Source: Leptospira sp. (GTDB taxonomy: Bacteria > Spirochaetota > Leptospiria > Leptospirales > Leptospiraceae). From it: a stretch of 56,406 nucleotides of DNA. The position numbers and the translations under genes were made by a program. The notes beneath the pieces are model-generated. The model was not told where the DNA came from. It saw only the letters and a program-made list of their open reading frames with translations, and did not search any database. The DNA lies in contig JAFIGA010000131.1 of assembly GCA_020831715.1 (NCBI GenBank), positions 1-56,406 of the forward strand, in the 5' to 3' direction. The stretch's first letter is position 1. Every line of letters starts with the position of its first letter. Shown piece after piece: positions 26,201-35,374 of this stretch.

Positions 26201-26905
26201 CTAATAACCTAATGAATTTTTGAAATGATTGAGATTCTTGTTGTGAATTTTGTTCTCCTGATTCTTTTGCATATGGGAGATCATACTGATTTGAATCAAA
26301 GAATCTTGCAATAAACGGATGTAGAAGTTCTTTTTGAAATTGTTTCGTCTATGGTTTCCACTATCATTTTTCAAGAATGAAAGAGGAAGTATGTCTTGAA
26401 CCACACCTTCATAGGCATGGATTTCAATATCATTGATGTCCTCGTCCATGGGAGACTCGTCTACTATCTTGGTAAGGACTCTTGGGTAACTTCCGGTCTC
26501 TTCAATCATCACAGTATATTCCACTTTGGATAAAACCGAGCCATTGAATTCCAGATAAATGGACTTTTCTTCGGATGATTTCACTTCGGTTTTATTGAGT
26601 GGATTGGCAATCACATTGTATTTTATAATTTTAATACCGGTTCTATTGGGATAGGTTCCCTTATATCTGATGATTGTATTAGCAGGAAGTGTTGTTAATT
26701 TACGAATGGAGAGAAGATCTCTAGCTTTATGGAGACCTTGGTATAAGTTTCTAATGTTTTCATCAAGTCTTGCTTCTTCTTTATCGGCTGAAGTTAAAGC
26801 GTTGGATGGTGTAGATTGCGCGCTGAGTTCTGTCTCTATTCTAATAGAAGAATGAGAAACAGAACAAATAGGGAAGATTAAGAATAGAAATAAAGCAAAT
26901 TTAAT
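26201..26905 (-). CDS. Exported protein of unknown function with probable ATT start codon
   Basis: The annotatable frame with a standard start (GTG 26614) would lack any export signal. The same frame is open upstream with no ATG, GTG or TTG, back to ATT at 26905, which lies exactly 6 nt after AAGGAG (26917-26912) and 1 nt after the secG stop. From ATT the protein begins with KFALFLFLIFPICSVSHS, a good signal peptide, and is 234 residues long. A coiled stretch (DKEEARLDENIRNLYQGLHKARDLL) precedes beta-rich sequence (TIIRYKGTYPNRTG, IYLEFNGSVLSKVEYTVMI); the last ~50 residues are basic and Asn-rich. No family is recognised. It is between secG and the histidine kinase gene, 8 nt from the latter. 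Confidence 0.65.
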   Translation of the reverse strand: MKFALFLFLIFPICSVSHSSIRIETELSAQSTPSNALTSADKEEARLDENIRNLYQGLHKARDLLSIRKLTTLPANTIIRYKGTYPNRTGIKIIKYNVIANPLNKTEVKSSEEKSIYLEFNGSVLSKVEYTVMIEETGSYPRVLTKIVDESPMDEDINDIEIHAYEGVVQDILPLSFLKNDSGNHRRNNFKKNFYIRLLQDSLIQISMISHMQKNQENKIHNKNLNHFKNSLGY

Positions 26906-26906
26906 T

Positions 26907-27251
26907 CTATTCTCCTTGAGGAATCTTGGTGGATTCCGAATCGGTATTGTCTAAAGATCCGGGAGTCTGTTCAAATGACGGCTTGCTACCGGCTTCCGGG
27001 ATGAGGACATCATCTTTCTTAGCGAAAAGAAAAGAAAGGAGTAGAGCCAAAGCGATAAAAGTTACACCTGCACCTCTTGTTACTTTGGTCATGACATCCG
27101 CTGTGGATGCACCAAAAACAGAACCCGAAGATCCACCGCTAAGCATGCCGCCTACCGACCCACCCTTGCCGGTCTGAACCATCACAAGGAAGATAAGAAA
27201 AAAGCACGTAAGTGCGAAAATAACTAGAATTGAAGTAATTAAAAAACCCAT
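26907..27251 (-). CDS. secG: Preprotein translocase subunit SecG
   Basis: 114 residues. Two transmembrane helices ([20 protein letters not shown] and [16 protein letters not shown]) flank the typical Gly/Ser cytoplasmic loop [17 protein letters not shown], with [15 protein letters not shown], the signature of SecG. A short acidic tail follows. It is the small subunit of the SecYEG channel. The position after tpiA is the common spirochaete arrangement. Confidence 0.95.
   Translation of the reverse strand: MGFLITSILVIFALTCFFLIFLVMVQTGKGGSVGGMLSGGSSGSVFGASTADVMTKVTRGAGVTFIALALLLSFLFAKKDDVLIPEAGSKPSFEQTPGSLDNTDSESTKIPQGE
26912..26917 (-). promoter_or_regulatory. Strong Shine-Dalgarno site that fixes the ATT start
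   Basis: AAGGAG on the minus strand, inside the last codons of secG, spaced 6 nt from ATT 26905. Because no usual start codon exists in the reading frame for the next ~290 nt, this site is the main support for initiation at ATT. Confidence 0.6.
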
Positions 27252-27288
27252 ATTTTCTCCAAGTTAGAAAATCAACTTAAGGACGCAA

Positions 27289-28038
27289 CTACAAAAGACC
27301 CAAGAAGGATTCAGTCTTTTGACTTGCTCCACCTACCAACCCACCATCAATATCTTCCTTTTCCAAAAGGGATTTGATGTTGTCCGGTTTTACCGATCCA
27401 CCGTATAGAATAGGCATTGCTTTGGCAATTTCCTCCGTGCCGGAGTTGAGGGCGGACACTTCTTTGCGAATAAATGCATGTGCCTCCTGCGCCATTTCCG
27501 GAGTTGCAGTTTTCCCGGTTCCAATTGCCCATACAGGTTCATATGCGAGGATGACATTTTTCAAATGATTCGAATCGATCGTTTCGAGACCTTCTCGAAT
27601 CTGTGTCGAGAGAACTTCGAAGGTTTTGCCCGCTTCTCGTTCTTCCAATTTTTCACCGATGCAATAGACAACCCTCCATCCTCTACTCAATAAAAAATAC
27701 GTTTTGTCTGAGCAGATTTTATTGGTTTCTCCGTGGTATTGGCGTCTCTCTGAGTGTCCTACGAGACCCAATTTAATTCCAAAATCTTCCGCCTGGTGAG
27801 GAGCAGTTTCCCCGGTCATCGCTGTCAGATCAGATGGGTAGATATTTTGAACACCTACCTGAATGGGGGAGCCCTTTACCGCTTCTATTACCGCCGGTAT
27901 ATGAAGATGACTGGGAAAAACCCAGACTAAAGTGTCTTTCAAGGACGGGAGTCCTTTTTTAATGCCTTCCGCCAAAGTCTTAGCTTCGGACAATCCTAGG
28001 TTCATCTTCCAATTTCCAGCGATAATAGTTGGTCTCAT
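27289..28038 (-). CDS. tpiA: Triosephosphate isomerase
   Basis: 249 residues, TIM barrel. GNWKMN carries K11, GHSERR carries the electrophile H95, and AYEPVWAIGTGKTATP carries the base E167; the phosphate loop GGSVKPDN and the last turn GGLVGGASQ are present. It interconverts dihydroxyacetone phosphate and glyceraldehyde 3-phosphate. It overlaps the pgk stop by 1 nt. Confidence 0.97.
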   Translation of the reverse strand: MRPTIIAGNWKMNLGLSEAKTLAEGIKKGLPSLKDTLVWVFPSHLHIPAVIEAVKGSPIQVGVQNIYPSDLTAMTGETAPHQAEDFGIKLGLVGHSERRQYHGETNKICSDKTYFLLSRGWRVVYCIGEKLEEREAGKTFEVLSTQIREGLETIDSNHLKNVILAYEPVWAIGTGKTATPEMAQEAHAFIRKEVSALNSGTEEIAKAMPILYGGSVKPDNIKSLLEKEDIDGGLVGGASQKTESFLGLL

Positions 28039-29225
28039 TACTTTTCTCCGTTTAAGAGTGCCTTCACACCCGGTAATTGTTTTCCTTCTAAAAATTCCAG
28101 AGATGCTCCACCACCGGTTGAGATATGGGTGATCTTATCAGCTAATTTTGCCTTGTTGATCGCCGCTATGGAATCTCCCCCACCTACTACAGTGACAGCT
28201 TTGGATTTTGCAACAGCCTTGGCAATCTGGAGAGTTCCATTGGCGAATTTATCCATTTCGAATACACCCATGGGACCATTCCAGAAAATTGTCTTAGCTT
28301 CTTTAATCACTTTTTCGTAATTGCTTATTGTTTTGGAACCAATATCCATTCCCATCCAGCCATCTAAAATTCCCATTTTATCGACGGATTTGGATTTTGC
28401 CTTATCGGAGAAAGAATCTGCAATGACATGGTCTACCGGAAGTTGTAGGTCGATTCCTTGAATACCTGCATTGTCAATCAATTGGTAGGCTTGGACTTCA
28501 TAGTCCTTTTCGAAAAGGGAGTTCCCGATTGGAATTGCTCTCGATTTTAAAAAGGTATAAGCCATTCCACCACCAATCAAAATATGATCCACTTTATCCG
28601 TGAGGTTCTTCAGGATCTTGATCTTGGAAGAAACCTTGGAACCACCGATGATTGCAACAAAGGGTTTAGCCGGACGAGAAACCAAAGAACCTAGAGTTTC
28701 AATTTCTTTTCTCATCAGAAGCCCGGCAAAACTGGGCAGTTCATGAGCGATCCCTTCCGTAGAAGCATGGGCTCTATGAGCGGCACCGAAGGCATCATTT
28801 ACATAAACATCAGCTAGACTTGCTAAAGCTTTTACAAACTTCTTTTCATTTTCTTCTTCTTCTGCATGGAACCTGAGATTTTCCAGGATGAGAATCTCAC
28901 CATTTTTTAGATTTTTGGAAAGCTTTTCTGCATCAGAACCTACAACTGTGTCAGAGAATACCACTGAATGTTCTACCATGGTTTTGAATTTTTCAAAAAC
29001 CGGTTTCATAGAGAATTCCGGATTCACCTTGCCTTTCGGTCTGCCAAGATGTGAGCCAATGATAACTCTTGCCCCTTTGGAAACTAGGAGGTCTATGGTG
29101 GGTAGAGTCTTTTCTATTCGAGTGGTATCTGTTACTGTGCCATTCTCCAAGGGGACATTGAAGTCCACTCGGAGAAAAATTCTTTTGCCTGCAAGGTCTT
29201 CGTTTTCTATTTTAGGAAGATTCAT
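28038..29225 (-). CDS. pgk: Phosphoglycerate kinase
   Basis: 395 residues. [13 protein letters not shown] and GSHLGRPKG (residues 17-67) bind 3-phosphoglycerate; [21 protein letters not shown] and [11 protein letters not shown] form the nucleotide-binding half. It makes ATP from 1,3-bisphosphoglycerate. It starts 2 nt after gap, so the lower glycolytic genes are one transcription unit. Confidence 0.97.
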   Translation of the reverse strand: MNLPKIENEDLAGKRIFLRVDFNVPLENGTVTDTTRIEKTLPTIDLLVSKGARVIIGSHLGRPKGKVNPEFSMKPVFEKFKTMVEHSVVFSDTVVGSDAEKLSKNLKNGEILILENLRFHAEEEENEKKFVKALASLADVYVNDAFGAAHRAHASTEGIAHELPSFAGLLMRKEIETLGSLVSRPAKPFVAIIGGSKVSSKIKILKNLTDKVDHILIGGGMAYTFLKSRAIPIGNSLFEKDYEVQAYQLIDNAGIQGIDLQLPVDHVIADSFSDKAKSKSVDKMGILDGWMGMDIGSKTISNYEKVIKEAKTIFWNGPMGVFEMDKFANGTLQIAKAVAKSKAVTVVGGGDSIAAINKAKLADKITHISTGGGASLEFLEGKQLPGVKALLNGEK

Positions 29226-29227
29226 TC

Positions 29228-30238
<1,011 letters not shown>

Positions 30239-30288
30239 CTACTCCGAGGTTTTTTTTCCATTCTAGGAATCTTAATGAATCTGTAAAC

Positions 30289-30831
30289 TTAGTTTCCTAC
30301 CGAAAAAGTCCCTAAAAGGCACTCTCGAGGCAGTGTTCCTAGCATACGAGAATCCATGGAATAGTCTCGATTGTCTCCCAAAAGGAAATATTGATTGTCA
30401 GGAACTCTTAATTCGGGCATTTGATCTCTGGATGTAAGTTCTGATGGGAGGGGAGGTCTCTCATCAATCCATTGTGCAGGGTAGAGATTTTTGGGAATAG
30501 GATCCCCATTGCGAATCAAGGTTTTGTCTCGAATTGCAATGAGATCTCCCGGTTTTCCAACTATCCTTGATATGATGACACCTGTTTCCCTTTCACAGAG
30601 AACTATATCCCCTATGAGGAAGTTCTTCTTCCATTTCTGCAGCATATAGCTTCCACCAAGTTTTAAGGTTGGCTCCATGGCTTTGGATTCGATAAGAATG
30701 GGTTGGTAGATGAATCCTCTTATGAATAGAGAGAGAATTCCTCCCAGTAAAATTCCAACTCCTATGAACCATAGGAGTTTCTTTAGATTGAATTTAGAGT
30801 TTTTTCTATCCGGGTTGTATGAAGCAGGCAT
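30289..30831 (-). CDS. Signal peptidase I homologue lacking both catalytic residues
   Basis: 180 residues of the S26 family, with one N-terminal transmembrane helix (LLWFIGVGILLGGILSLF). Box B reads ESKAMEPTLKLGG: the residue before Met, always the catalytic Ser, is Ala (A51, GCC). Box D reads VIISRIVGKPGD: the general-base Lys that precedes Arg is Ser (S88, TCA). Box E, LGDNRDYSMDSRMLG, is intact, so fold and membrane topology are kept. By family knowledge it cannot cleave signal peptides by the Ser-Lys mechanism, so it may bind substrates or partner proteins. It lies 42 nt after V-ATPase subunit K and 53 nt before gap. Confidence 0.85.
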   Translation of the reverse strand: MPASYNPDRKNSKFNLKKLLWFIGVGILLGGILSLFIRGFIYQPILIESKAMEPTLKLGGSYMLQKWKKNFLIGDIVLCERETGVIISRIVGKPGDLIAIRDKTLIRNGDPIPKNLYPAQWIDERPPLPSELTSRDQMPELRVPDNQYFLLGDNRDYSMDSRMLGTLPRECLLGTFSVGN

Positions 30832-30873
30832 CTTTTAAACTAAAATTCAATTCCCGGTTTTGTAAACAACAAT

Positions 30874-31311
30874 CTACTGAGTCAGTAGAATCGCACCTGT
30901 CAATGCTAAAATTGCATAGAACTCAGGAAAGGAGGCAAGGATCATAGTCTTACCAAATGCATCTTGATCGTTTCCGATGGCATTGATACCGTTGGCACAA
31001 ACTTTCCCTTGGTGCATGGCGGAGAAAAATCCGGCAACTCCAATGGCAATTCCGGCACCGAGTACTGCACCTGCTTTTACCAGAGAAACTTCCGCTTGCA
31101 TCTCACCACTAAAAAGGATGAATCCTACGAATCCGTAAAGACCTTGGGTAGCGGGGAGACCGGCAAGAACCAATCCGGTTCCAAAGGCTTCCGGTTTCTT
31201 TTGGATCATTCCAAGAACTGCCGCTCCACCTGTTGCCATTCCAATCGCTGATCCCGCACCGGCAAGACCTAACATCAAACCCAAACCAATTCCTACCATT
31301 ATCTGTTCCAT
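30874..31311 (-). CDS. ntpK: V-type ATPase rotor subunit K with sodium-site residues
   Basis: 145 residues, four transmembrane helices in two hairpins. With a constant offset of nine, L52, T55, Q56, Y59, Q101 and E130 match L61, T64, Q65, Y68, Q110 and E139 of the Na+-binding site of Enterococcus hirae NtpK. Only the second hairpin has a carboxylate (ASFPEFYAIL), as in the K ring. It carries ions past subunit I during rotation. AAGGAG precedes the start, and a 120-nt gap separates it from ntpI. Confidence 0.93.
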   Translation of the reverse strand: MEQIMVGIGLGLMLGLAGAGSAIGMATGGAAVLGMIQKKPEAFGTGLVLAGLPATQGLYGFVGFILFSGEMQAEVSLVKAGAVLGAGIAIGVAGFFSAMHQGKVCANGINAIGNDQDAFGKTMILASFPEFYAILALTGAILLTQ

Positions 31312-31431
31312 AACAACTCCTTTCTTATTTTCTCTAAATCTATTTCTTTTTATAACTGTTTCAAATTATTTCAAATTCTCACCAAATATTTAATAAATTT
31401 TCACCAACATTCAAATCCATTTCTCATTCTA
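31312..31431 (-). promoter_or_regulatory. ntpI-ntpK gap with direct repeats and possible internal promoter
   Basis: The only long gap in the ATPase operon. On the minus strand TTGGTGAAAATTT and TTGGTGAGAATTT repeat 23 nt apart, and AATTTGAAA is repeated next to them. TTGAAT, 17 nt, AAATAT is a weak promoter. It could raise expression of the K ring, which is needed in several copies per enzyme. Confidence 0.3.
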
Positions 31432-33438
31432 TTACGAATTCTCTTTGGCGACAGAGAAAGGTTTGAACTCTCTTCCTCCACCGACGAAATTCATGTTTTT
31501 ATAAAATTCCACAAAAGTCAGACGCAGTGGATGCACAAAAGAACCTAGCACACTCAATGCGATATTCAATACATGACCCAATACCATAATAATCAAAGTG
31601 AAAACCACAAAGGGAGAAGCCATGTCCCCATTGGGTAATACCATGAAGGCAACTTGATTGAAGGCATTGCCCAAAAGCCCCGATGCCAAACCCAAAGCAA
31701 ACAATCGAACATAGGATAGAAAATCTCCGGAGAATCCTATTACAAATTGATAGGCTTCCCAGATTCCAAAAACAGGACGAATGAATAGCTTCTTATCCGG
31801 ATTGTTGAAGAGAAAAAAGCAAACCAGTCCCGTATAGAATACACTCTGTCCCATAATTAACGGCAATTCTATCAGCCATTCTCCTATCGGAAATATTCCT
31901 ACAGCGAAATTCTGATTGAAACCCAAGTCCAGAAAATCCCTATGCACGGCTATGATGGTTCCACCCCAGATCAATCCAAGAACGGACATAGGTTTAATGG
32001 AAAAGAGAAAATTTCTCTCCATCTTGAATTGATTGATAGATTGTAAAATCAAAGCAAAAGATAGTTGGACAAAACCCAAAACAAGAGCCAAGGTCATAGC
32101 AGGGTAGATTGTCTTTCCGTCGATTGTATATGCACTGAATAGGGCGATGCTTCCCCCATTTTCCAATATATAAAAATCACTTCCCGGCATCTTGAAAAAT
32201 GCCTCTCCGAAGAATGTATTCAATAAAAACCCACTGAATATAGTGGATACGGATAGATAGATCATGAGAAGTGCGATTACCTTTTTATCCTTTGATAATT
32301 TAGTATAGGCAATAACAGAGAGTAGGAGAAGAATTGCTCCATATCCAATATCGCCCAGGCATAGTCCGAAGAAAAGTGTGAAAAAGGGTGCAAAAAAAAC
32401 GGTCGGATCCAATTCCATATATTTGGGTAGGGCAAAAATTCTGGTAATCGGTTCGAAAGCTTTGGAGAACCGATTGTTTCTAAGCTTAATGGGAACATTT
32501 TCTCCCAAACTTGGTTTTTCGATTTGGTAAGATATGGACTCTTTTTCCAAGAAAGACAAGATTTTTTTCTCATCCAATATAGGCAAGTAGCCCGTTATTG
32601 CAAAAACCGTAGCATTTTTATCATTGGCAAGACTGAGTTTTGCTGTTTCGAAATCAATTGCTACTTGAACTTTATCGATTTCGAATTGAATATGATCTTT
32701 TTCTCTGGAAAATCTCGCTAAAAATAATTCATCTTTTGCAATGGACTTTTCCAAAATAGCAATGTCTCTTTGGATTTCGGTGATACTTGTTCGTGGGAGC
32801 TGCACTTCATCAAATCCGGGGTCTTTTAATTCTTCCGATGATTTTTCTTCCGACTTTTCCGATATTTCATTGGTTGATAATTTCGGAATAAAGTGAACTA
32901 AATACAGGTCATCTCCTTTCTGATGAATCGGAAAGTAATATGGATCAGGTAGCTTTGTTTTTTCCCAAGTAGATAGGCTTGTTAAGTGAAACTTGGTTTC
33001 GATACCTGATTCTTTTAGATTGTCAATTTTCTCCCAGTCAAAATCTCCCCATGGAAGTATCGCTAAAGAATTTCGCTCCATCTCTTCGCGCGCAGAATAT
33101 TCATTTTCCAACTTGGCAAATTTTTCTTCCAGATGTAGCATCTTTTGATGGAAGGTTTCAATATCTGTTGGAAAAAAATCGGAATCTTGAGAGCTGAAAA
33201 TACTGGTTTCGTTTTTCGAATCTTCCAGTTCGGTTCCATAAGCATCTCCCAGCTTTTCTACTTTTTGGAGTATATTTTCGTAGGTTTGCTTTTTCTTTTG
33301 GAGTTTTCTTAGCTTGTCTCCCGGATTGGTATCGTCTGTATCCAGATGAAGCAAGCCTAATTCTTGTAATTTGGCAAGAGCTTTCTTCTTTTCGGAGTTA
33401 TGAAGAAGGATGGTGATTTTTTTCATTTTTTCAATCAT
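31432..33438 (-). CDS. ntpI: V-type ATPase subunit I (a subunit)
   Basis: 668 residues. The N-terminal half (about 1-330) is the cytoplasmic stator arm, with long coiled segments (LRKLQKKKQTYENILQKVEKL). The C-terminal half has about seven to eight helices; the conserved Arg that meets the K-ring carboxylate lies in GDFLSYVRLFALGLASG. It forms the ion channel half-pathways and holds the peripheral stalks. The start overlaps the end of ntpD by 4 nt. Confidence 0.93.
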   Translation of the reverse strand: MIEKMKKITILLHNSEKKKALAKLQELGLLHLDTDDTNPGDKLRKLQKKKQTYENILQKVEKLGDAYGTELEDSKNETSIFSSQDSDFFPTDIETFHQKMLHLEEKFAKLENEYSAREEMERNSLAILPWGDFDWEKIDNLKESGIETKFHLTSLSTWEKTKLPDPYYFPIHQKGDDLYLVHFIPKLSTNEISEKSEEKSSEELKDPGFDEVQLPRTSITEIQRDIAILEKSIAKDELFLARFSREKDHIQFEIDKVQVAIDFETAKLSLANDKNATVFAITGYLPILDEKKILSFLEKESISYQIEKPSLGENVPIKLRNNRFSKAFEPITRIFALPKYMELDPTVFFAPFFTLFFGLCLGDIGYGAILLLLSVIAYTKLSKDKKVIALLMIYLSVSTIFSGFLLNTFFGEAFFKMPGSDFYILENGGSIALFSAYTIDGKTIYPAMTLALVLGFVQLSFALILQSINQFKMERNFLFSIKPMSVLGLIWGGTIIAVHRDFLDLGFNQNFAVGIFPIGEWLIELPLIMGQSVFYTGLVCFFLFNNPDKKLFIRPVFGIWEAYQFVIGFSGDFLSYVRLFALGLASGLLGNAFNQVAFMVLPNGDMASPFVVFTLIIMVLGHVLNIALSVLGSFVHPLRLTFVEFYKNMNFVGGGREFKPFSVAKENS

Positions 33439-34052
33439 GCCGCTTCTCCATTCATTTTTTCTTGAAACTCTCTTTCTTGTTTCGCCTTGATAATCTTTTG
33501 TCCGGCACGGGAAAGATTCTCTTCGTCTTCCAAGAATCTTTTGATCTTGCCTATCGCTTCTCTGAATTGGGGAATCTGAACTTTTTCATAGAGGTTGACT
33601 TTTTGCGTCGTTTTCTTTCTGGCTCGGTAAAGAATCTGCATTTCCTTTTCCATCAATTCCAATTCGATATGAGCCTTAGCCATTTTTTTCAATGCATCCG
33701 TTCCGGATGGAATCCATGCTCTTTGTGCAAAAAGGGAATGATCCCTGACTTTAAAATCAATATCCTTTAGCTTGGGAACCTTTACTCCGGCTATGTTTCT
33801 TAGTTCAATGTCAACATCACCAATTGTTAAGACAGATGAATATTCCATCCATATCTTGTAGTTCTTTGCCTGTTCATTGAAAAGTTTTTCTTTTTGAACT
33901 TTTAGTTCTTCGAATTTATCTTTGGCTTTCTTAACTTCAGTTCTAAGTGCTGTTTCCTTTGCCTTTAAAGTGGGTAGAGCTTCGCTACGAGTTTTTAGTT
34001 CTTTTTGTAACTTCTGCATAGAAGTTTTGTTCATTTGGTAGCGAATACTCAT
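33435..34052 (-). CDS. ntpD: V-type ATPase subunit D (central stalk)
   Basis: About 205 residues from ATG 34052, starting MSIRYQMNKTSMQKLQKEL; a TTG 15 nt upstream (34067) is possible but lies inside ntpB. Long N- and C-terminal helices form the antiparallel coiled coil of the rotor axle (LKAKETALRTEVKKAKDKF and ARKKTTQKVNLYEKVQIP, a conserved turn). It turns inside the A3B3 head. ATG follows the ntpB stop by 2 nt. Confidence 0.93.
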   Translation of the reverse strand: MSIRYQMNKTSMQKLQKELKTRSEALPTLKAKETALRTEVKKAKDKFEELKVQKEKLFNEQAKNYKIWMEYSSVLTIGDVDIELRNIAGVKVPKLKDIDFKVRDHSLFAQRAWIPSGTDALKKMAKAHIELELMEKEMQILYRARKKTTQKVNLYEKVQIPQFREAIGKIKRFLEDEENLSRAGQKIIKAKQEREFQEKMNGEAA

Positions 34053-34054
34053 GA

Positions 34055-35374
34055 TTATTTCACCCAATATTTTTGGATGAATTCCTCCTTGATTCCCAAT
34101 TCATTCGACTTGAAATGTTTACTCATCAGCTTCCAGCCTGTGTTCAACATCTCTGTAATTTCTATATTGATATCTATGGCTAGAAGTTCTCTGGAATAAT
34201 CTCTTGCGAATTCCAAGGTTCTGGCATCATAATTGGTTAGGTCGAATCCATTTTCCTTTTTGGTCTTGGCATTGCCCGCATCGGCAAACAATCTAACCAA
34301 TGCATTCATAACCTGTGGGTGATCCTCTCTGGTTTTCTTGCCAATCACAATTTGTTTCAATCTTGATAGCGAGCGGAATGGATCAATGATTACCTTACTT
34401 ACGTCTGTGTCACGTCTCAAGAAAAGTTGTCCCTCTGTGATATATCCTGTGTTATCCGGAATGGAATGCGTAATGTCACCGTCATTAAGGGTAGTCACTG
34501 CAATGATGGTAATAGAACCACCCGTTGGCAATTGTGCCGCTTTTTCATAGAGTCTTGCCAGATCCGAATAGAGTGAACCCGGCATAGAGTCTTTCGAAGG
34601 AATCTGATCCATTTTATTGGATACGATGGCAAGAGCATCCGCATAAAGTGTCATATCAGTTAACAAAACCAAAACTTTTTCATTTTTTTCTATGGCAAAA
34701 TGCTCCGCCGTTGTAAGACACATATCCGGTATTAAAAGCCTTTCTACCGGAGGGTTCTCGGTTGTATTGATGAAAGAAATAATTTTATGTTGCACTCCTG
34801 CATTTTCGAATACTGATTTATAGTATAAGTAGTCATCGTGGGCAAGTCCCATCCCACCCAGAATGATCTTGTCAGCTTCGGCTTTCAGAGCAACTGTTGC
34901 CATTACTTGGTTATAGGGTTGGTCCGAATCGGCAAAGAACGGAATCTTCTGTCCTGTTACCAGGGTATTGTTTAAATCGATTCCCGCAATTCCCGTAGCG
35001 ATCAATTCGGAAGGTTGCTTTCGTCTAACGGGATTGATAGTTGGTCCACCAATCTCCACCTCTTCTCCCACCAGATCCGGTCCACCATCTATAGGTTCTC
35101 CATAGGCATTCAAGTATCGTCCGGCGAGAGAATCTCCCACTTTCAACACAGGTGGACGACCCAAGAAAATTACTTCCGCAGAGGTAGAAATTCCTTCTGT
35201 ACCGGAGAATACCTGGAGGGTAACTTCCTTGCCCATAATTTTCACAACTTGGGCTTTTCTCCCATCTACAATAGCCATTTCTTCATTGCCAACATCTTCA
35301 GCATCCAGAGAAATCGTAGCTTTTGTTATTTTCGTTAGTTGAGTATAGACTTTTTGGTAAGCACTGGATTTCAT
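34055..35374 (-). CDS. ntpB: V-type ATPase subunit B (non-catalytic)
   Basis: 439 residues. DGRKAQVVKIMGKEVTLQVFSGTEGI, GRYLNAYGEPIDGGP, ATGIAGIDLNNTLVTGQKIPFF and DSMPGSLYSDLARLYEKA are B-subunit signatures; there is no Walker A loop, as expected of the regulatory subunit. It alternates with A in the head. It overlaps ntpA by 4 nt. Confidence 0.95.
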   Translation of the reverse strand: MKSSAYQKVYTQLTKITKATISLDAEDVGNEEMAIVDGRKAQVVKIMGKEVTLQVFSGTEGISTSAEVIFLGRPPVLKVGDSLAGRYLNAYGEPIDGGPDLVGEEVEIGGPTINPVRRKQPSELIATGIAGIDLNNTLVTGQKIPFFADSDQPYNQVMATVALKAEADKIILGGMGLAHDDYLYYKSVFENAGVQHKIISFINTTENPPVERLLIPDMCLTTAEHFAIEKNEKVLVLLTDMTLYADALAIVSNKMDQIPSKDSMPGSLYSDLARLYEKAAQLPTGGSITIIAVTTLNDGDITHSIPDNTGYITEGQLFLRRDTDVSKVIIDPFRSLSRLKQIVIGKKTREDHPQVMNALVRLFADAGNAKTKKENGFDLTNYDARTLEFARDYSRELLAIDINIEITEMLNTGWKLMSKHFKSNELGIKEEFIQKYWVK

